Shown here piece by piece: positions 32,267 through 45,296 of a stretch of DNA of 64,000 bases. The notes beneath the pieces are model-generated. The model saw only the letters and a program-made list of their open reading frames with translations. It searched no databases and was not told the origin of the DNA. The translations under genes and the position numbers were made by a program. This DNA is from Streptomyces kanamyceticus (GTDB lineage: Bacteria > Actinomycetota > Actinomycetes > Streptomycetales > Streptomycetaceae): contig NZ_CP023699.1 in NCBI RefSeq assembly GCF_008704495.1, positions 3,224,001 to 3,288,000 on the forward strand, given 5' to 3'. Within the stretch, counting starts at the first letter, position 1. Each line of letters starts with the position of its first letter.

Positions 32267-34921
32267 TCACCGCATCAAAACCCCCGCCTCCTCCCCCGTC
32301 GCCTCAGACGGAACAGCGACAAGGCCCAACTCCGCCCCGCTGGCCAGCAGCCGATGCGAGGGCAGGATCCGCACCGTGTAGCCGAACGGCCCCGTGCGAT
32401 CCAGCGCGAGGGGCCCCTCGTACACGAGACGCCCCTCCCCGTCGGGCCCGCCCGTGGACTTCAACGGCACCGGAGACACATCAGCGATGTGGTCCTCCGG
32501 GTCAACGCGCCCCGCGAGGACCTGGACCTCCACGTCGTCCGGCGTGAGCTCCCCGAGCCGCACTCGCACCCGCAGGGACAACGTGGCGCCGAGCTCGGCG
32601 ACGGCCCCGGTGGCCGACGCCTCGACGTGGTCGACGGCGACCCGCGGCCACCCCGCCCGGACCCGCGCCTTCCACGCCGCGAGCTCACCGGCCGCGGTGG
32701 CATCCAGCACCCGGTGCGCCCGCGCGGCCGGAACGTACAGCTTCTCGACGTACTCGCGGACCATGCGGCCCGCGAGGACCTTGGGACCGAGCCGGGTCAG
32801 GGTCCTCCTGACCATCTCGATCCAGCGGTCGGGCAGCCCGCCGGGCCCCTGCTCGTAGAAGCGCGGCGCGACCCGCCGCTCGAGGAGGTCGTACAGCGCC
32901 GCCGCCTCAAGCTCGTCGCGCCGGTCGTCGTCCGTGGCCGCGCCGTCCGCCGTGGGGATGGCCCACCCGAAGTCCGGCTCGAACCATTCGTCCCACCAGC
33001 CGTCCAGGACCGACAGGTTGAGGCATCCGTTCAGCGCGGCCTTCATGCCGCTGGTGCCGCACGCCTCCAGGGGCCTGAGCGGATTGTTCAGCCAGACGTC
33101 GCAGCCGGGGTAGAGCTTCTGCGCCATCGCCATGCCGTAGTCGGGCAGGAACACGATGTGCCGCCGCACGCGCGGGTCGTCGGTGAACCGCACCAGCTCC
33201 TGGATGAGCCGCTTGCCGCCGTCGTCCGCCGGGTGCGCCTTGCCCGCGACGACGATCTGCACCGGACGGTCAGGGTGCCTGAGCAGCTCCATGAGCCGGT
33301 CGCGGTCGCGCAGCATCAGCGTGAGCCGCTTGTACGAGGGGACGCGGCGGGCGAAGCCGATGGTCAGGACGTCCGGGTCGAGCACCTCGTCGATCCAGCC
33401 CAACTCGGCGGTGGCCGCGCCGCGTTGGCGCCACGACTCGTGCAGGCGGCGCCTGGCCTCGTGGACCAGCTGGGCGCGCAGCGTACGGCGCAGCTCCCAG
33501 ATGTCGGCGTCCTGGATGTCGGCCACCGCGTCCCAGCGGTCGTCGCCGCCGGGGGCGCCGCCGACGGAGAGCGCGTGCTCGGTGCGGCGTTCGCCGATCT
33601 GCCGGGCACCGAGCCGGAACACCTCGGGGGCCACCCAGGTCGGGGCGTGCACGCCGTTGGTGATGGAGGCGATCGGCACCTCTTCGGCGTCGAATCCCGG
33701 CCACAGACCCGCGAACATCTCACGGCTCACCGCGCCGTGCAGGGTGCTGACGCCGTTGGCGCGGCTGCCGAGGCGCAGCCCCATCACCGCCATGTTGAAG
33801 ACGTTGGGTTCGCCTCCCTGATGGGTCTCCATGCCGAGCCGCAGGATGTCGCCGACGTCGATGCGGGGCAGTTCGGCGTCGGGTCCGAAGTGGCGGGCGA
33901 CCAGTTCGCGGTCGAAGCGGTCGATGCCCGCGGGCACGGGGGTGTGCGTGGTGAAGACGGTCCCGGCGCGCACGGCCTCCAGGGCGGTGTCGAAGTCGAC
34001 TGCCTGGACGGCGAGTTCATGGATGCGCTCCAGGCCGAGGAAGCCCGCGTGGCCCTCGTTCGTGTGGAAGACCTCGGGTTCGGGGTGTCCGGTGAGTCGG
34101 CAGTACGTCCGTACGGCGCGCACCCCGCCGATGCCGAGCAGCATCTCCTGGAGCAGTCGGTGCTCGCTGCCGCCGCCGTAGAGCCGGTCGGTGACGTCGC
34201 GCTCGCCGGGGTCGTTCTCCTCGACGTCCGAGTCGAGCATCAGGAGCGGCACGCGGCCGACCTGCGCCTGCCAGACGTGCGCCCGCAGCTCACGGCCACC
34301 GGGCAGGGCGAGCGAGACGAGGGCGGGGGTGCCGTCGCTCTCGCGCAGGAGGGAGACGGGCAGTTCGTTCGGGTCGAGCACCGGGTAGTGCTCCTGCTGC
34401 CAGGCGTCGCGGGAGAGGGACTGGCGGAAGTAGCCGTGCCGGTAGAGCAGTCCGACACCGATGAGGGGGACGCCGAGGTCGCTGGCGGCCTTGAGGTGGT
34501 CGCCCGCGAGGATGCCGAGGCCGCCGGAGTACTGCGGCAGTGCGGCGGTGATGCCGAACTCGGGCGAGAAGTAGGCGACGGCGCGCGGGAGTTCGGGACC
34601 GAGCCGGTCCCTGCCCTCGGCATCCCGCTCCTGGTACCAGCGGCTCCCCGTGACGTACTCGCGAAGGTCGTCGACGGCTTCGGTGAGCCGCCGCACGTAG
34701 CTCTCGTCGCGGGCGGCTTCGGCCAGGCGCGCGGGGGACACAGCGCCGAGGAGGCGCACGGGGTCGCGGCCGGAGGACTCCCACAGGTCCGGGTCGAGGG
34801 CCGTGAAGAGGTCCCGGGTCCGCGGATGCCAGGACCAGCGCAGGTTACCGGCCAACTCGGCGAGCGGGCCGAGGGGTTGGGGAAGGACGGGACGTACGGT
34901 GAATCGACGGATGGCCTTCAC
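32267..34921 (-). CDS. glgP: alpha-1,4-glucan phosphorylase GlgP
   Basis: The 884-residue enzyme releases glucose-1-phosphate from alpha-1,4-glucans (GlgP/GT35 family). It opens with a DUF3417 domain (PLAELAGNLRWSWHP) and contains the phosphorylase core YFSPEFGI, PTWVAPEVFRLG and the pyridoxal-phosphate lysine (Lys627) in CGTSGMKAALNGCLN. This actinobacterial type is shorter in the N-terminal regulatory helices than E. coli phosphorylase. The start is GTG at 34921, behind GGTGGAG. It is on the opposite strand from the glgE-treS-mak-glgB operon and separated from it by two unrelated genes. Confidence 0.95.
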   Translation of the reverse strand: MKAIRRFTVRPVLPQPLGPLAELAGNLRWSWHPRTRDLFTALDPDLWESSGRDPVRLLGAVSPARLAEAARDESYVRRLTEAVDDLREYVTGSRWYQERDAEGRDRLGPELPRAVAYFSPEFGITAALPQYSGGLGILAGDHLKAASDLGVPLIGVGLLYRHGYFRQSLSRDAWQQEHYPVLDPNELPVSLLRESDGTPALVSLALPGGRELRAHVWQAQVGRVPLLMLDSDVEENDPGERDVTDRLYGGGSEHRLLQEMLLGIGGVRAVRTYCRLTGHPEPEVFHTNEGHAGFLGLERIHELAVQAVDFDTALEAVRAGTVFTTHTPVPAGIDRFDRELVARHFGPDAELPRIDVGDILRLGMETHQGGEPNVFNMAVMGLRLGSRANGVSTLHGAVSREMFAGLWPGFDAEEVPIASITNGVHAPTWVAPEVFRLGARQIGERRTEHALSVGGAPGGDDRWDAVADIQDADIWELRRTLRAQLVHEARRRLHESWRQRGAATAELGWIDEVLDPDVLTIGFARRVPSYKRLTLMLRDRDRLMELLRHPDRPVQIVVAGKAHPADDGGKRLIQELVRFTDDPRVRRHIVFLPDYGMAMAQKLYPGCDVWLNNPLRPLEACGTSGMKAALNGCLNLSVLDGWWDEWFEPDFGWAIPTADGAATDDDRRDELEAAALYDLLERRVAPRFYEQGPGGLPDRWIEMVRRTLTRLGPKVLAGRMVREYVEKLYVPAARAHRVLDATAAGELAAWKARVRAGWPRVAVDHVEASATGAVAELGATLSLRVRVRLGELTPDDVEVQVLAGRVDPEDHIADVSPVPLKSTGGPDGEGRLVYEGPLALDRTGPFGYTVRILPSHRLLASGAELGLVAVPSEATGEEAGVLMR

Positions 34922-35336
34922 AGCGACTCCACCTCTACGGGGAATGCGTTACGTATCGACCTACGTGTCGACGGTAGCGGTGACAGGACCCCGGCAACTA
35001 CGGCGCATGTACGGGCGCGAGAGGGCCCGTACCCATGGCTGTACGGGCCCTTCGGCAGCATGAATTTCCACGCCACCGACCGGGTGCGCAAGGGACGCCT
35101 GCGGTTTCCGGCGGGTCCGGCGCGGCTCAACTGAACACCTGTTCCCCTGCCCTTTGGTGGCCCGCGCAACGGTCGAAGAATCAACCGTGCGACGGGAGTG
35201 ACCCGTGGTGCACCAGGGGCCCTTGGACCGAACCAGCACCTCTCGCACACGCGTACGCCTACCATCTCGGCCGCATATCGAACACGGGAAGGGAACGGCC
35301 CCCTTCGGCCTTTTCCCTGGACGGATTCCGACCTGA
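34922..35336. other. intergenic region with two hairpins, no gene
   Basis: It holds the glgP promoter region. AGGGCCCGTAC/GTACGGGCCCT (35022-35051) is a perfect 11-base hairpin. AGGGAA...TTCCCT with a CGGCC/GGCC core at 35290-35318 lies 20 bases after the esterase stop and is probably its terminator. I see no coding sequence. Confidence 0.5.
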
Positions 35337-36677
35337 TTACCGCGTTGTTCCTTCGGCGGCCACCGCCGGGACCGACGAAAGACCCGGCTCGGTTTCCCAG
35401 ATCCGGACCGTGCGCCGCCCCGTCGCGTACCGCGGCCAGCCGCCGCCCGGGTCGAGGTCACGGACGAAGGCGACCCAGGCGGCGTGCATCGCGTCGGCGA
35501 GCCGCCGCGGCGGGTTCTCGCCCGCGGCGGCGGTGACGCCCTCGGCGCCGAGCAGCCCGAAGGCGAAGGGCAGATCGAGGCAGTGGAAGGCGAGGCCCTC
35601 GGTGTCGCCGGGCACGGGCGAAGGCCAGCCGAACTCGTAGAGCCAGGTGGGGCGTCGGCGCTCGGCGCGCGCGTTCGCCACCGCCAGGTTCGGGCCGCGG
35701 AACACGAGGTCGGTCAGCTGCTGCCCGCCGAAGGCGTTGAACTCGTGCCGGGTGAAGCCGAGCAGCAGCGGCACGTCCGCGCCCAGGTCGCCTTCGGTGA
35801 GCTCGGTGAGCACCGGGCGCGGCACCAACTCGCCGTCGACGAACGGCGCGAGGAGCAGGCCCGGCAGTTCCGCGCGATCGGGGCCGGGGGCGCTCAGGGC
35901 ATCCTGGAGTTCGAGGAAGCGCGCGTCGGACAGGTCCCGCAACGCCGCCGCGGTGGCGGGCACCCCGGTGCGCCGGGTGAAGAGCTCGGCGACGGCCGGG
36001 CCCGCCCACCGCTCCCCCGGCACCATCGTCGACGCCGACATGGCGAGCGCCGCGCGGAACAGGCCCTGGGCAGCGGGCGCGGCGAGCAGCGTCTGGACGG
36101 CGCCGCCGCCCGCCGACTGCCCGGCGACCGTGACCTTGGCCGGGTCGCCGCCGAACGCCGCGATGTTGTCGCGCACCCACTCCAGGGCGGCGATCCAGTC
36201 GCGCACGCCCCGGTTGTCCGGGGCGTCGGCCAGGTGCAGGAAGCCCTCGATGCCGAGCCGGTAGCCGAGCGAGACGAGCACGACGCCGTCGCGGTTGAAG
36301 GCGGCCCCGTCGTACCAAGGGCTGGCCGCCGAGCCCGCGACATAGCCGCCCCCGTGGATCCAGACGAGGACCGGGAGCGCCGCCGCCGGGTCCACGGCGG
36401 GCGTGAAGACGTTCAGGTTGAGGGTGCCCTCGCCGGGGACGGACGGCTCGGGGATGGTGGCGCCGTCGCCGAAGCCGCGGCGCTGGGCGGTCGGCCCGTA
36501 GGCGGTGGCGTCCAGCGGTTCGGTCCACGCGGTGGGCGGCACGGGCGGCGCGAAGCGGAGGTCGCCGACGGGCGGCGCCGCGTAGGGGATGCCGAGGAAC
36601 CGGGCCCCGGTCGCCCTGTGTTCGCCGCGTACGGGACCGTGGGCGGTGCTGACGGTCGGTCTCTGTCGGTCGGCCAT
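35337..36677 (-). CDS. type B carboxylesterase/lipase family enzyme
   Basis: This 446-residue alpha/beta hydrolase starts at ATG 36677 (MADRQRPTVSTAHGPVRGEH). It shows the type B carboxylesterase pattern: an early FLGIPYAAPPVGDLRFAPP, the oxyanion region WIHGGGYVAGSA, and the nucleophile elbow VTVAGQSAGGGAVQTLL. No signal peptide, so it acts in the cytoplasm. It hydrolyses esters of an unknown compound. It interrupts the usual glgP-glgE arrangement, on the same strand as glgP, and may form an operon with the SnoaL-like gene upstream. Confidence 0.88.
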   Translation of the reverse strand: MADRQRPTVSTAHGPVRGEHRATGARFLGIPYAAPPVGDLRFAPPVPPTAWTEPLDATAYGPTAQRRGFGDGATIPEPSVPGEGTLNLNVFTPAVDPAAALPVLVWIHGGGYVAGSAASPWYDGAAFNRDGVVLVSLGYRLGIEGFLHLADAPDNRGVRDWIAALEWVRDNIAAFGGDPAKVTVAGQSAGGGAVQTLLAAPAAQGLFRAALAMSASTMVPGERWAGPAVAELFTRRTGVPATAAALRDLSDARFLELQDALSAPGPDRAELPGLLLAPFVDGELVPRPVLTELTEGDLGADVPLLLGFTRHEFNAFGGQQLTDLVFRGPNLAVANARAERRRPTWLYEFGWPSPVPGDTEGLAFHCLDLPFAFGLLGAEGVTAAAGENPPRRLADAMHAAWVAFVRDLDPGGGWPRYATGRRTVRIWETEPGLSSVPAVAAEGTTR

Positions 36678-36783
36678 GCCCCCACCCGACACCTGATTCG
36701 GCCGCCACCGCAACAATCGCGGGGCCCTGTTCGCCTCGGCGCGGGACGGCAGGCTCGGCGCGGGACGGCAGGATCCCGTCCGA

Positions 36784-37236
36784 CTACGCGCCCCGGCCCG
36801 CCGCGTGCCCGCACGCCGCCGCGATCTCGGCCGTGTCCCAGTAGAACGGCCACACCTCGGCGATCAGGCCCTCGCGCACCGTGAGCGTCTGCAGGATCGG
36901 GAACTCCAGGGTGCGACCACTGGCCCGCGCGCGGGCGCGCACCCGGGTGTGGACGACCGCCGTGCCACCGGTGGCGAGGAAGCGCTGGTCGACCAGGTCG
37001 AAGGAGTCCCACGCCGCGCTCATCGCGAGGAAGAAGCGGGCCATGCCGTCGTGGCCGCGCCACGTCCCGCCGTACGGCAGGGCCGGTGCCTGGTGCAGGA
37101 CGACATCGGGCGAGAAGTAGGGCGCGAGCAGTTCGAAGGAGGCCCGGCCCGGGCCGCCCGCCGCCAGGTATCTCGCCTCCGCCGCGTACATTCCGGTCAG
37201 CACGGGCAGCGAATCAACGGAATCGGTTGTCGTCAT
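36784..37236 (-). CDS. SnoaL-like (NTF2-fold) protein
   Basis: The 150 residues form a single cone-shaped NTF2-like domain: VLTGMYAAEARYLAAGGPG, SPDVVLHQAPALPYGGTWRGHDGMARFF, and AEVWPFYWDTAEIA are characteristic. Members include polyketide cyclases, dehydratases and ketosteroid isomerase-like proteins, and small sensors; no catalytic residues identify the reaction. ATG 37236 is chosen because GGTGGGG lies just upstream, although a GTG at 37245 is in frame. It is upstream of the esterase gene on the same strand with a 106-base gap. Confidence 0.75.
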   Translation of the reverse strand: MTTTDSVDSLPVLTGMYAAEARYLAAGGPGRASFELLAPYFSPDVVLHQAPALPYGGTWRGHDGMARFFLAMSAAWDSFDLVDQRFLATGGTAVVHTRVRARARASGRTLEFPILQTLTVREGLIAEVWPFYWDTAEIAAACGHAAGRGA

Positions 37237-37579
37237 GGGCCCCACCCTGACCGCCGTGCCCGTCCCGCACCGGCGGATTTCGGACCTCTGCCTACGCTCG
37301 CCGCCCCAGCGGCATCACGCGAGGTGGAGGTGGGGCCGAGCCGGTGAACAACCCATAAGGCATATGTGATTTGGGCCGGTCCCGACGTTTTCGGCGGGGC
37401 CGGTCTTGCATGTGCTGTTACGCGATAGTAGTTAACGAAGCGCCGGATTGCGCACCCGAAGGGTGTGGGCAGACTTTTCCGGTACGCACCGCGGCAGACA
37501 CACCCGCACGCGCGACAGGACCCACCGCGGAACCTCTCCACACCCCCGTATCCGTGCACGCGGACAGGAGCGGTCAGAC
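37237..37579 (+). promoter_or_regulatory. glgE promoter region
   Basis: No gene is visible here. TTGCAT (37406-37411) and TAGTTA (37429-37434) are separated by 17 bases, and the transcript would have a leader of about 140 bases before glgE. GGCCGGTC is directly repeated at 37373 and 37398, just before the -35. Confidence 0.5.
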
Positions 37580-39586
37580 ATGCCCCTAGGTTCACCCTCG
37601 CAGCCCACCATTCCCGTTCTGGACGTGCGTCCCGCCGTCCTCCGCGGCCGACAACCGGCGAAGGCCGTGGCGGGAGAAACGTTTCAGGTCACCGCGACCG
37701 TCTTCAGGGAAGGCCATGACGCGGTCGCCGCCAACGTCGTCCTGCGAGATCCCGAGGGGCGCGCGGGGCCCTGGACCCCGATGCGCGAACTCGCCCCCGG
37801 CACCGACCGGTGGGGCGCGGACGTCACGCCGGGCGCCGAGGGGCGCTGGACGTACGCCGTGGAGGCGTGGGGGGATCCCCTCACCACCTGGCGCCACCAC
37901 GCGGGCATCAAGATCCCGGCGGGCCTGGACACCGACCTCGTCCTGGAGGAGGGCGCCCGTCTCCACGAACGCGCCGCCGCGGGAGTGCCGGGCGCCGATC
38001 GCCCCATCGTGCTCGGCGCGGCCGAGGCACTGCGCGACACGGGCCGCCCACCGGCGGCCCGTCTCGCTGCCGCCCTCACCCCGGAGGTGACCGGGGTGCT
38101 CGCCCGCCATCCGCTGCGCGAACTCCTCAGCTCCTCCGAGGAGTTGCCGCTGCTCGTGGAGCGGCGCAGGGCCCTGTTCGGCTCCTGGTACGAGTTCTTC
38201 CCGCGTTCGGAGGGCGCCGTCGTCCGCGCGGGCGCCCCGCCCGTGTCCGGCACCTTCCGCACGGCGGCCGAACGGCTGCCCGCCATCGCGGAGATGGGCT
38301 TCGACATCGTCTACCTGCCGCCGGTCCACCCCATCGGCACCACCCACCGCAAGGGCGCCGACAACTCCCTGTCCGCGGGCCCGCACGATGTCGGCGTGCC
38401 CTGGGCGATCGGTTCGCCCGAGGGCGGCCACGACGCGGTCCACCCGGACCTCGGGACGCTCGACGACTTCGACGACTTCGTCCGCACCGCGGAATCCCTC
38501 GGCCTCGAAGTCGCCCTGGACTTCGCCTTGCAGTGCTCCCCCGACCACCCGTGGGTGGAGAAGCACCCGGAGTGGTTCCACCACCGCGCCGACGGCTCCA
38601 TCGCGTACGCGGAGAACCCGCCGAAGAAGTACCAGGACATCTATCCGCTCGCCTTCGACAAGGACCTGCCGGGGCTGATCGCGGAGACCGTGCGCCTGCT
38701 CCGCTTCTGGATGGGCCACGGCGTGCGCGTCTTCCGCGTCGACAATCCGCACACCAAGCCCGTGGTGTTCTGGGAGGAGGTGCTCGCGGACATCAACCGC
38801 ACCGACCCGGACGTCATCTTCCTCGCCGAGGCGTTCACCAGGCCCGCGATGCTGCGCACCCTCGCCGCCATCGGCTTCCAGCAGTCGTACACGTACTTCA
38901 CCTGGCGCAACGGAAAGGACGAACTCACCGACTACCTCGTCGAGTTGTCGACGGAGACCGCCCACTATCTACGGCCGAACTTCTTCGTGAACACCCCGGA
39001 CATCCTGCACGGCTACCTCCAGGACGGCGGCAGGCCCGCCTTCGAGGCACGTGCCGTACTCGCCGCCACGCTGTCGCCGACATGGGGCGTCTACAGCGGT
39101 TACGAACTGTGCGAGAACGCCTCCGTCCGGCACGGGAGCGAGGAGTATCTGCATTCCGAGAAGTACCAACTCAGGCCCCGAGACTGGGAGTCCGCGGCCC
39201 GCAGAGGCGACTCGATCGCCCCGCTCATCACCGCCCTCAACCGGATACGGCGGGCCAACCCCGCCCTGTGGCAACTCCGCGACCTGCACTTCCACGCCAC
39301 GGACAAGGAAGCGGTGATCGCCTACTCCAAGTCGGCCACCGACGCGGCGGGATCGAACACGGTTGTGGTGGTAGTGAACCTCGACCCTCACCACACCCAG
39401 GAGGCCACGGTCTCGTTGGACATGCGTCGACTCGGCCTGGACAGGCACGAGAGCGTGCCGGTGCGGGACGAGCTCACCGGCGAGACCTACCACTGGGGCA
39501 GGGCCAACTACGTGCGCCTCGGCGCGGGCGGCGCGCACGTACTCGTCGTCGGCCGGACGTTGATCGGAGGGTCACCCACAACATGA
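37580..39586 (+). CDS. glgE: alpha-1,4-glucan:maltose-1-phosphate maltosyltransferase GlgE
   Basis: This 668-residue GH13_3 enzyme transfers maltosyl units from maltose-1-phosphate to the end of an alpha-1,4-glucan. Domains in order: N-terminal beta-sandwich that mediates dimerisation, helical insert ([20 protein letters not shown]), and catalytic barrel with nucleophile Asp388 in [10 protein letters not shown] and acid Glu417 in FLAEAFTRP. The 29-residue spacing between them matches the streptomycete enzyme. The ATG at 37580 follows AGGAG. It begins the plus-strand operon glgE-treS-mak-glgB and overlaps treS by 4 bases. Confidence 0.96.
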   Translation: MPLGSPSQPTIPVLDVRPAVLRGRQPAKAVAGETFQVTATVFREGHDAVAANVVLRDPEGRAGPWTPMRELAPGTDRWGADVTPGAEGRWTYAVEAWGDPLTTWRHHAGIKIPAGLDTDLVLEEGARLHERAAAGVPGADRPIVLGAAEALRDTGRPPAARLAAALTPEVTGVLARHPLRELLSSSEELPLLVERRRALFGSWYEFFPRSEGAVVRAGAPPVSGTFRTAAERLPAIAEMGFDIVYLPPVHPIGTTHRKGADNSLSAGPHDVGVPWAIGSPEGGHDAVHPDLGTLDDFDDFVRTAESLGLEVALDFALQCSPDHPWVEKHPEWFHHRADGSIAYAENPPKKYQDIYPLAFDKDLPGLIAETVRLLRFWMGHGVRVFRVDNPHTKPVVFWEEVLADINRTDPDVIFLAEAFTRPAMLRTLAAIGFQQSYTYFTWRNGKDELTDYLVELSTETAHYLRPNFFVNTPDILHGYLQDGGRPAFEARAVLAATLSPTWGVYSGYELCENASVRHGSEEYLHSEKYQLRPRDWESAARRGDSIAPLITALNRIRRANPALWQLRDLHFHATDKEAVIAYSKSATDAAGSNTVVVVVNLDPHHTQEATVSLDMRRLGLDRHESVPVRDELTGETYHWGRANYVRLGAGGAHVLVVGRTLIGGSPTT

Positions 39587-41301
39587 TCATCAACGAGCCC
39601 GTCCAGGACACCTTCGAGGACACGCCCACCAAGGACCGCGACCCCGACTGGTTCAAACGCGCCGTCTTCTACGAGGTGCTCGTCCGCTCCTTCCAGGACA
39701 GCAACGGCGACGGCGTCGGCGACCTCAAGGGCATCACCGCCAAGCTGGACTACCTCCAGTGGCTCGGCGTGGACTGCCTGTGGCTGCCGCCCTTCTTCAA
39801 GTCACCGCTGCGCGACGGCGGTTACGACGTCTCCGACTACACCGCGGTGCTCCCCGAGTTCGGCGACCTCGCCGACTTCGTGGAGTTCGTCGACAGCGCC
39901 CACCAGCGCGGCATGCGCGTGATCATCGACTTCGTGATGAACCACACCAGCGACCAGCACCCGTGGTTCCAGCAGTCCCGCAGCGACCCCGAAGGGCCCT
40001 ACGGCGACTACTACGTCTGGGCGGACGACGACAAGCAGTACCAGGACGCGCGGATCATCTTCGTCGACACCGAGGCGTCCAACTGGACCTTCGACCCGGT
40101 CCGCAAGCAGTACTACTGGCACCGCTTCTTCTCCCACCAGCCGGACCTCAACTTCGAGAACCCGGCCGTACAGGAGGAGATCATCTCGGCGCTGCGGTTC
40201 TGGCTCGACCTCGGCATCGACGGGTTCCGGCTCGACGCGGTGCCGTACCTGTACGCGGAGGAGGGCACCAACTGCGAGAACCTGCCCCGCACCCACGAGC
40301 TGCTCAAACGCGTCCGCGCCGAGGTCGACGCGCACTACCCGGACACCGTCGTGCTCGCCGAGGCCAACCAGTGGCCGGAGGACGTCGTCGACTACTTCGG
40401 CGACTTCGAAAAGGGCGGCGACGAATGCCACATGGCGTTCCACTTCCCCGTCATGCCGCGCATCTTCATGGCCGTGCGGCGCGAGTCGCGCTACCCGGTC
40501 TCGGAGATCCTCGCCAAGACCCCGGCCATCCCCTCGGGCTGCCAGTGGGGCATCTTCCTGCGCAACCACGACGAGTTGACCCTTGAGATGGTCACCGACG
40601 AAGAGCGCGACTACATGTACGCGGAGTACGCCAAGGACCCGCGCATGCGCGCCAACATCGGCATCCGGCGCCGCCTCGCCCCGCTCCTGGACAACGACCG
40701 CAACCAGATCGAACTGTTCACCGCCCTACTGCTCTCGCTGCCCGGATCGCCGATCCTCTACTACGGCGACGAGATCGGGATGGGCGACAACATCTGGCTC
40801 GGCGACCGTGACGCGGTGCGCACCCCGATGCAGTGGACGCCCGACCGCAACGCGGGCTTCTCGTCCTGCGACCCGGGCCGGCTCTACCTCCCGACGATCA
40901 TGGATCCGGTCTACGGCTACCAGGTCACGAACGTCGAGGCGTCCATGTCGTCGCCGTCCTCACTGCTGCACTGGACGCGCCGGATGATCGAGATCCGCAA
41001 GCAGAACCCGGCGTTCGGCCTCGGCTCGTACACCGAACTCCCCTCGTCCAACCCGGCCGTGCTCGCCTTCCTCAGGGAGGCTCCGCCGTCCGGGGGCGAG
41101 AGCGACGACCTGGTGCTGTGCGTGCACAACTTCTCGCGTTTCGCGCAGCCCACCGAACTGGATCTCCAAGCCTTCAACGGACGCCACCCGGTGGAGCTGA
41201 TCGGCGGGGTGCGGTTCCCGGCCATCGGCGAACTGCCCTATCTGCTCACGCTCGCCGGGCACGGCTTCTACTGGTTCCGGTTGCGCAAGGAAGCGGCGTA
41301 G
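39583..41301 (+). CDS. treS: trehalose synthase TreS
   Basis: This 572-residue GH13 enzyme interconverts trehalose and maltose, feeding maltose to the maltokinase. The catalytic residues are visible: Asp218 in [10 protein letters not shown], Glu260 in VLAEANQW and Asp330 in [13 protein letters not shown] 39583 overlaps the glgE stop (ATGA). The C-terminus has a small beta domain typical of TreS ([16 protein letters not shown]). The protein lacks the fused maltokinase domain of some TreS proteins; that function is on the next gene. Operon with glgE. Confidence 0.96.
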   Translation: MIINEPVQDTFEDTPTKDRDPDWFKRAVFYEVLVRSFQDSNGDGVGDLKGITAKLDYLQWLGVDCLWLPPFFKSPLRDGGYDVSDYTAVLPEFGDLADFVEFVDSAHQRGMRVIIDFVMNHTSDQHPWFQQSRSDPEGPYGDYYVWADDDKQYQDARIIFVDTEASNWTFDPVRKQYYWHRFFSHQPDLNFENPAVQEEIISALRFWLDLGIDGFRLDAVPYLYAEEGTNCENLPRTHELLKRVRAEVDAHYPDTVVLAEANQWPEDVVDYFGDFEKGGDECHMAFHFPVMPRIFMAVRRESRYPVSEILAKTPAIPSGCQWGIFLRNHDELTLEMVTDEERDYMYAEYAKDPRMRANIGIRRRLAPLLDNDRNQIELFTALLLSLPGSPILYYGDEIGMGDNIWLGDRDAVRTPMQWTPDRNAGFSSCDPGRLYLPTIMDPVYGYQVTNVEASMSSPSSLLHWTRRMIEIRKQNPAFGLGSYTELPSSNPAVLAFLREAPPSGGESDDLVLCVHNFSRFAQPTELDLQAFNGRHPVELIGGVRFPAIGELPYLLTLAGHGFYWFRLRKEAA

Positions 41302-41325
41302 GCTCCGGCAGCGCGACTCTCGCGC

Positions 41326-41345
41326 GGGGCGGTTTCCACCGCCCC
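41326..41345 (+). terminator. hairpin between treS and mak
   Basis: GGGGCGGT and ACCGCCCC pair perfectly around TTCC, 24 bases after the treS stop. There is no T-run, so it may be an mRNA stabiliser or partial terminator separating glgE-treS from mak-glgB. Confidence 0.5.
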
Positions 41346-41419
41346 GCCCTGGGCACTCCTACGCACAACCGGCACTCCCGCACTCTGCCTTGTCCGCGAC
41401 GCGGAAGGGACGCGACGCC

Positions 41420-42838
<1,419 letters not shown>

Positions 42839-42866
42839 CCCATCCCCTCCGGAGGAGGCCTCCCCA

Positions 42867-45270
<2,404 letters not shown>

Positions 45271-45296
<26 letters not shown>

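Noticed and set aside
32189..35134. Plus-strand open frame of about 980 codons opposite glgP
   Set aside because: Antisense shadow of glgP; no ribosome site and no domain.
35061..35134. Short plus-strand peptide MNFHATDRVRKGRL... in the glgP upstream gap
   Set aside because: Only 24 codons, no ribosome site, and part of a longer random frame.
34922..35336. Riboswitch upstream of glgP
   Set aside because: Hairpins are simple perfect stems that fit terminators; no known aptamer pattern is seen.
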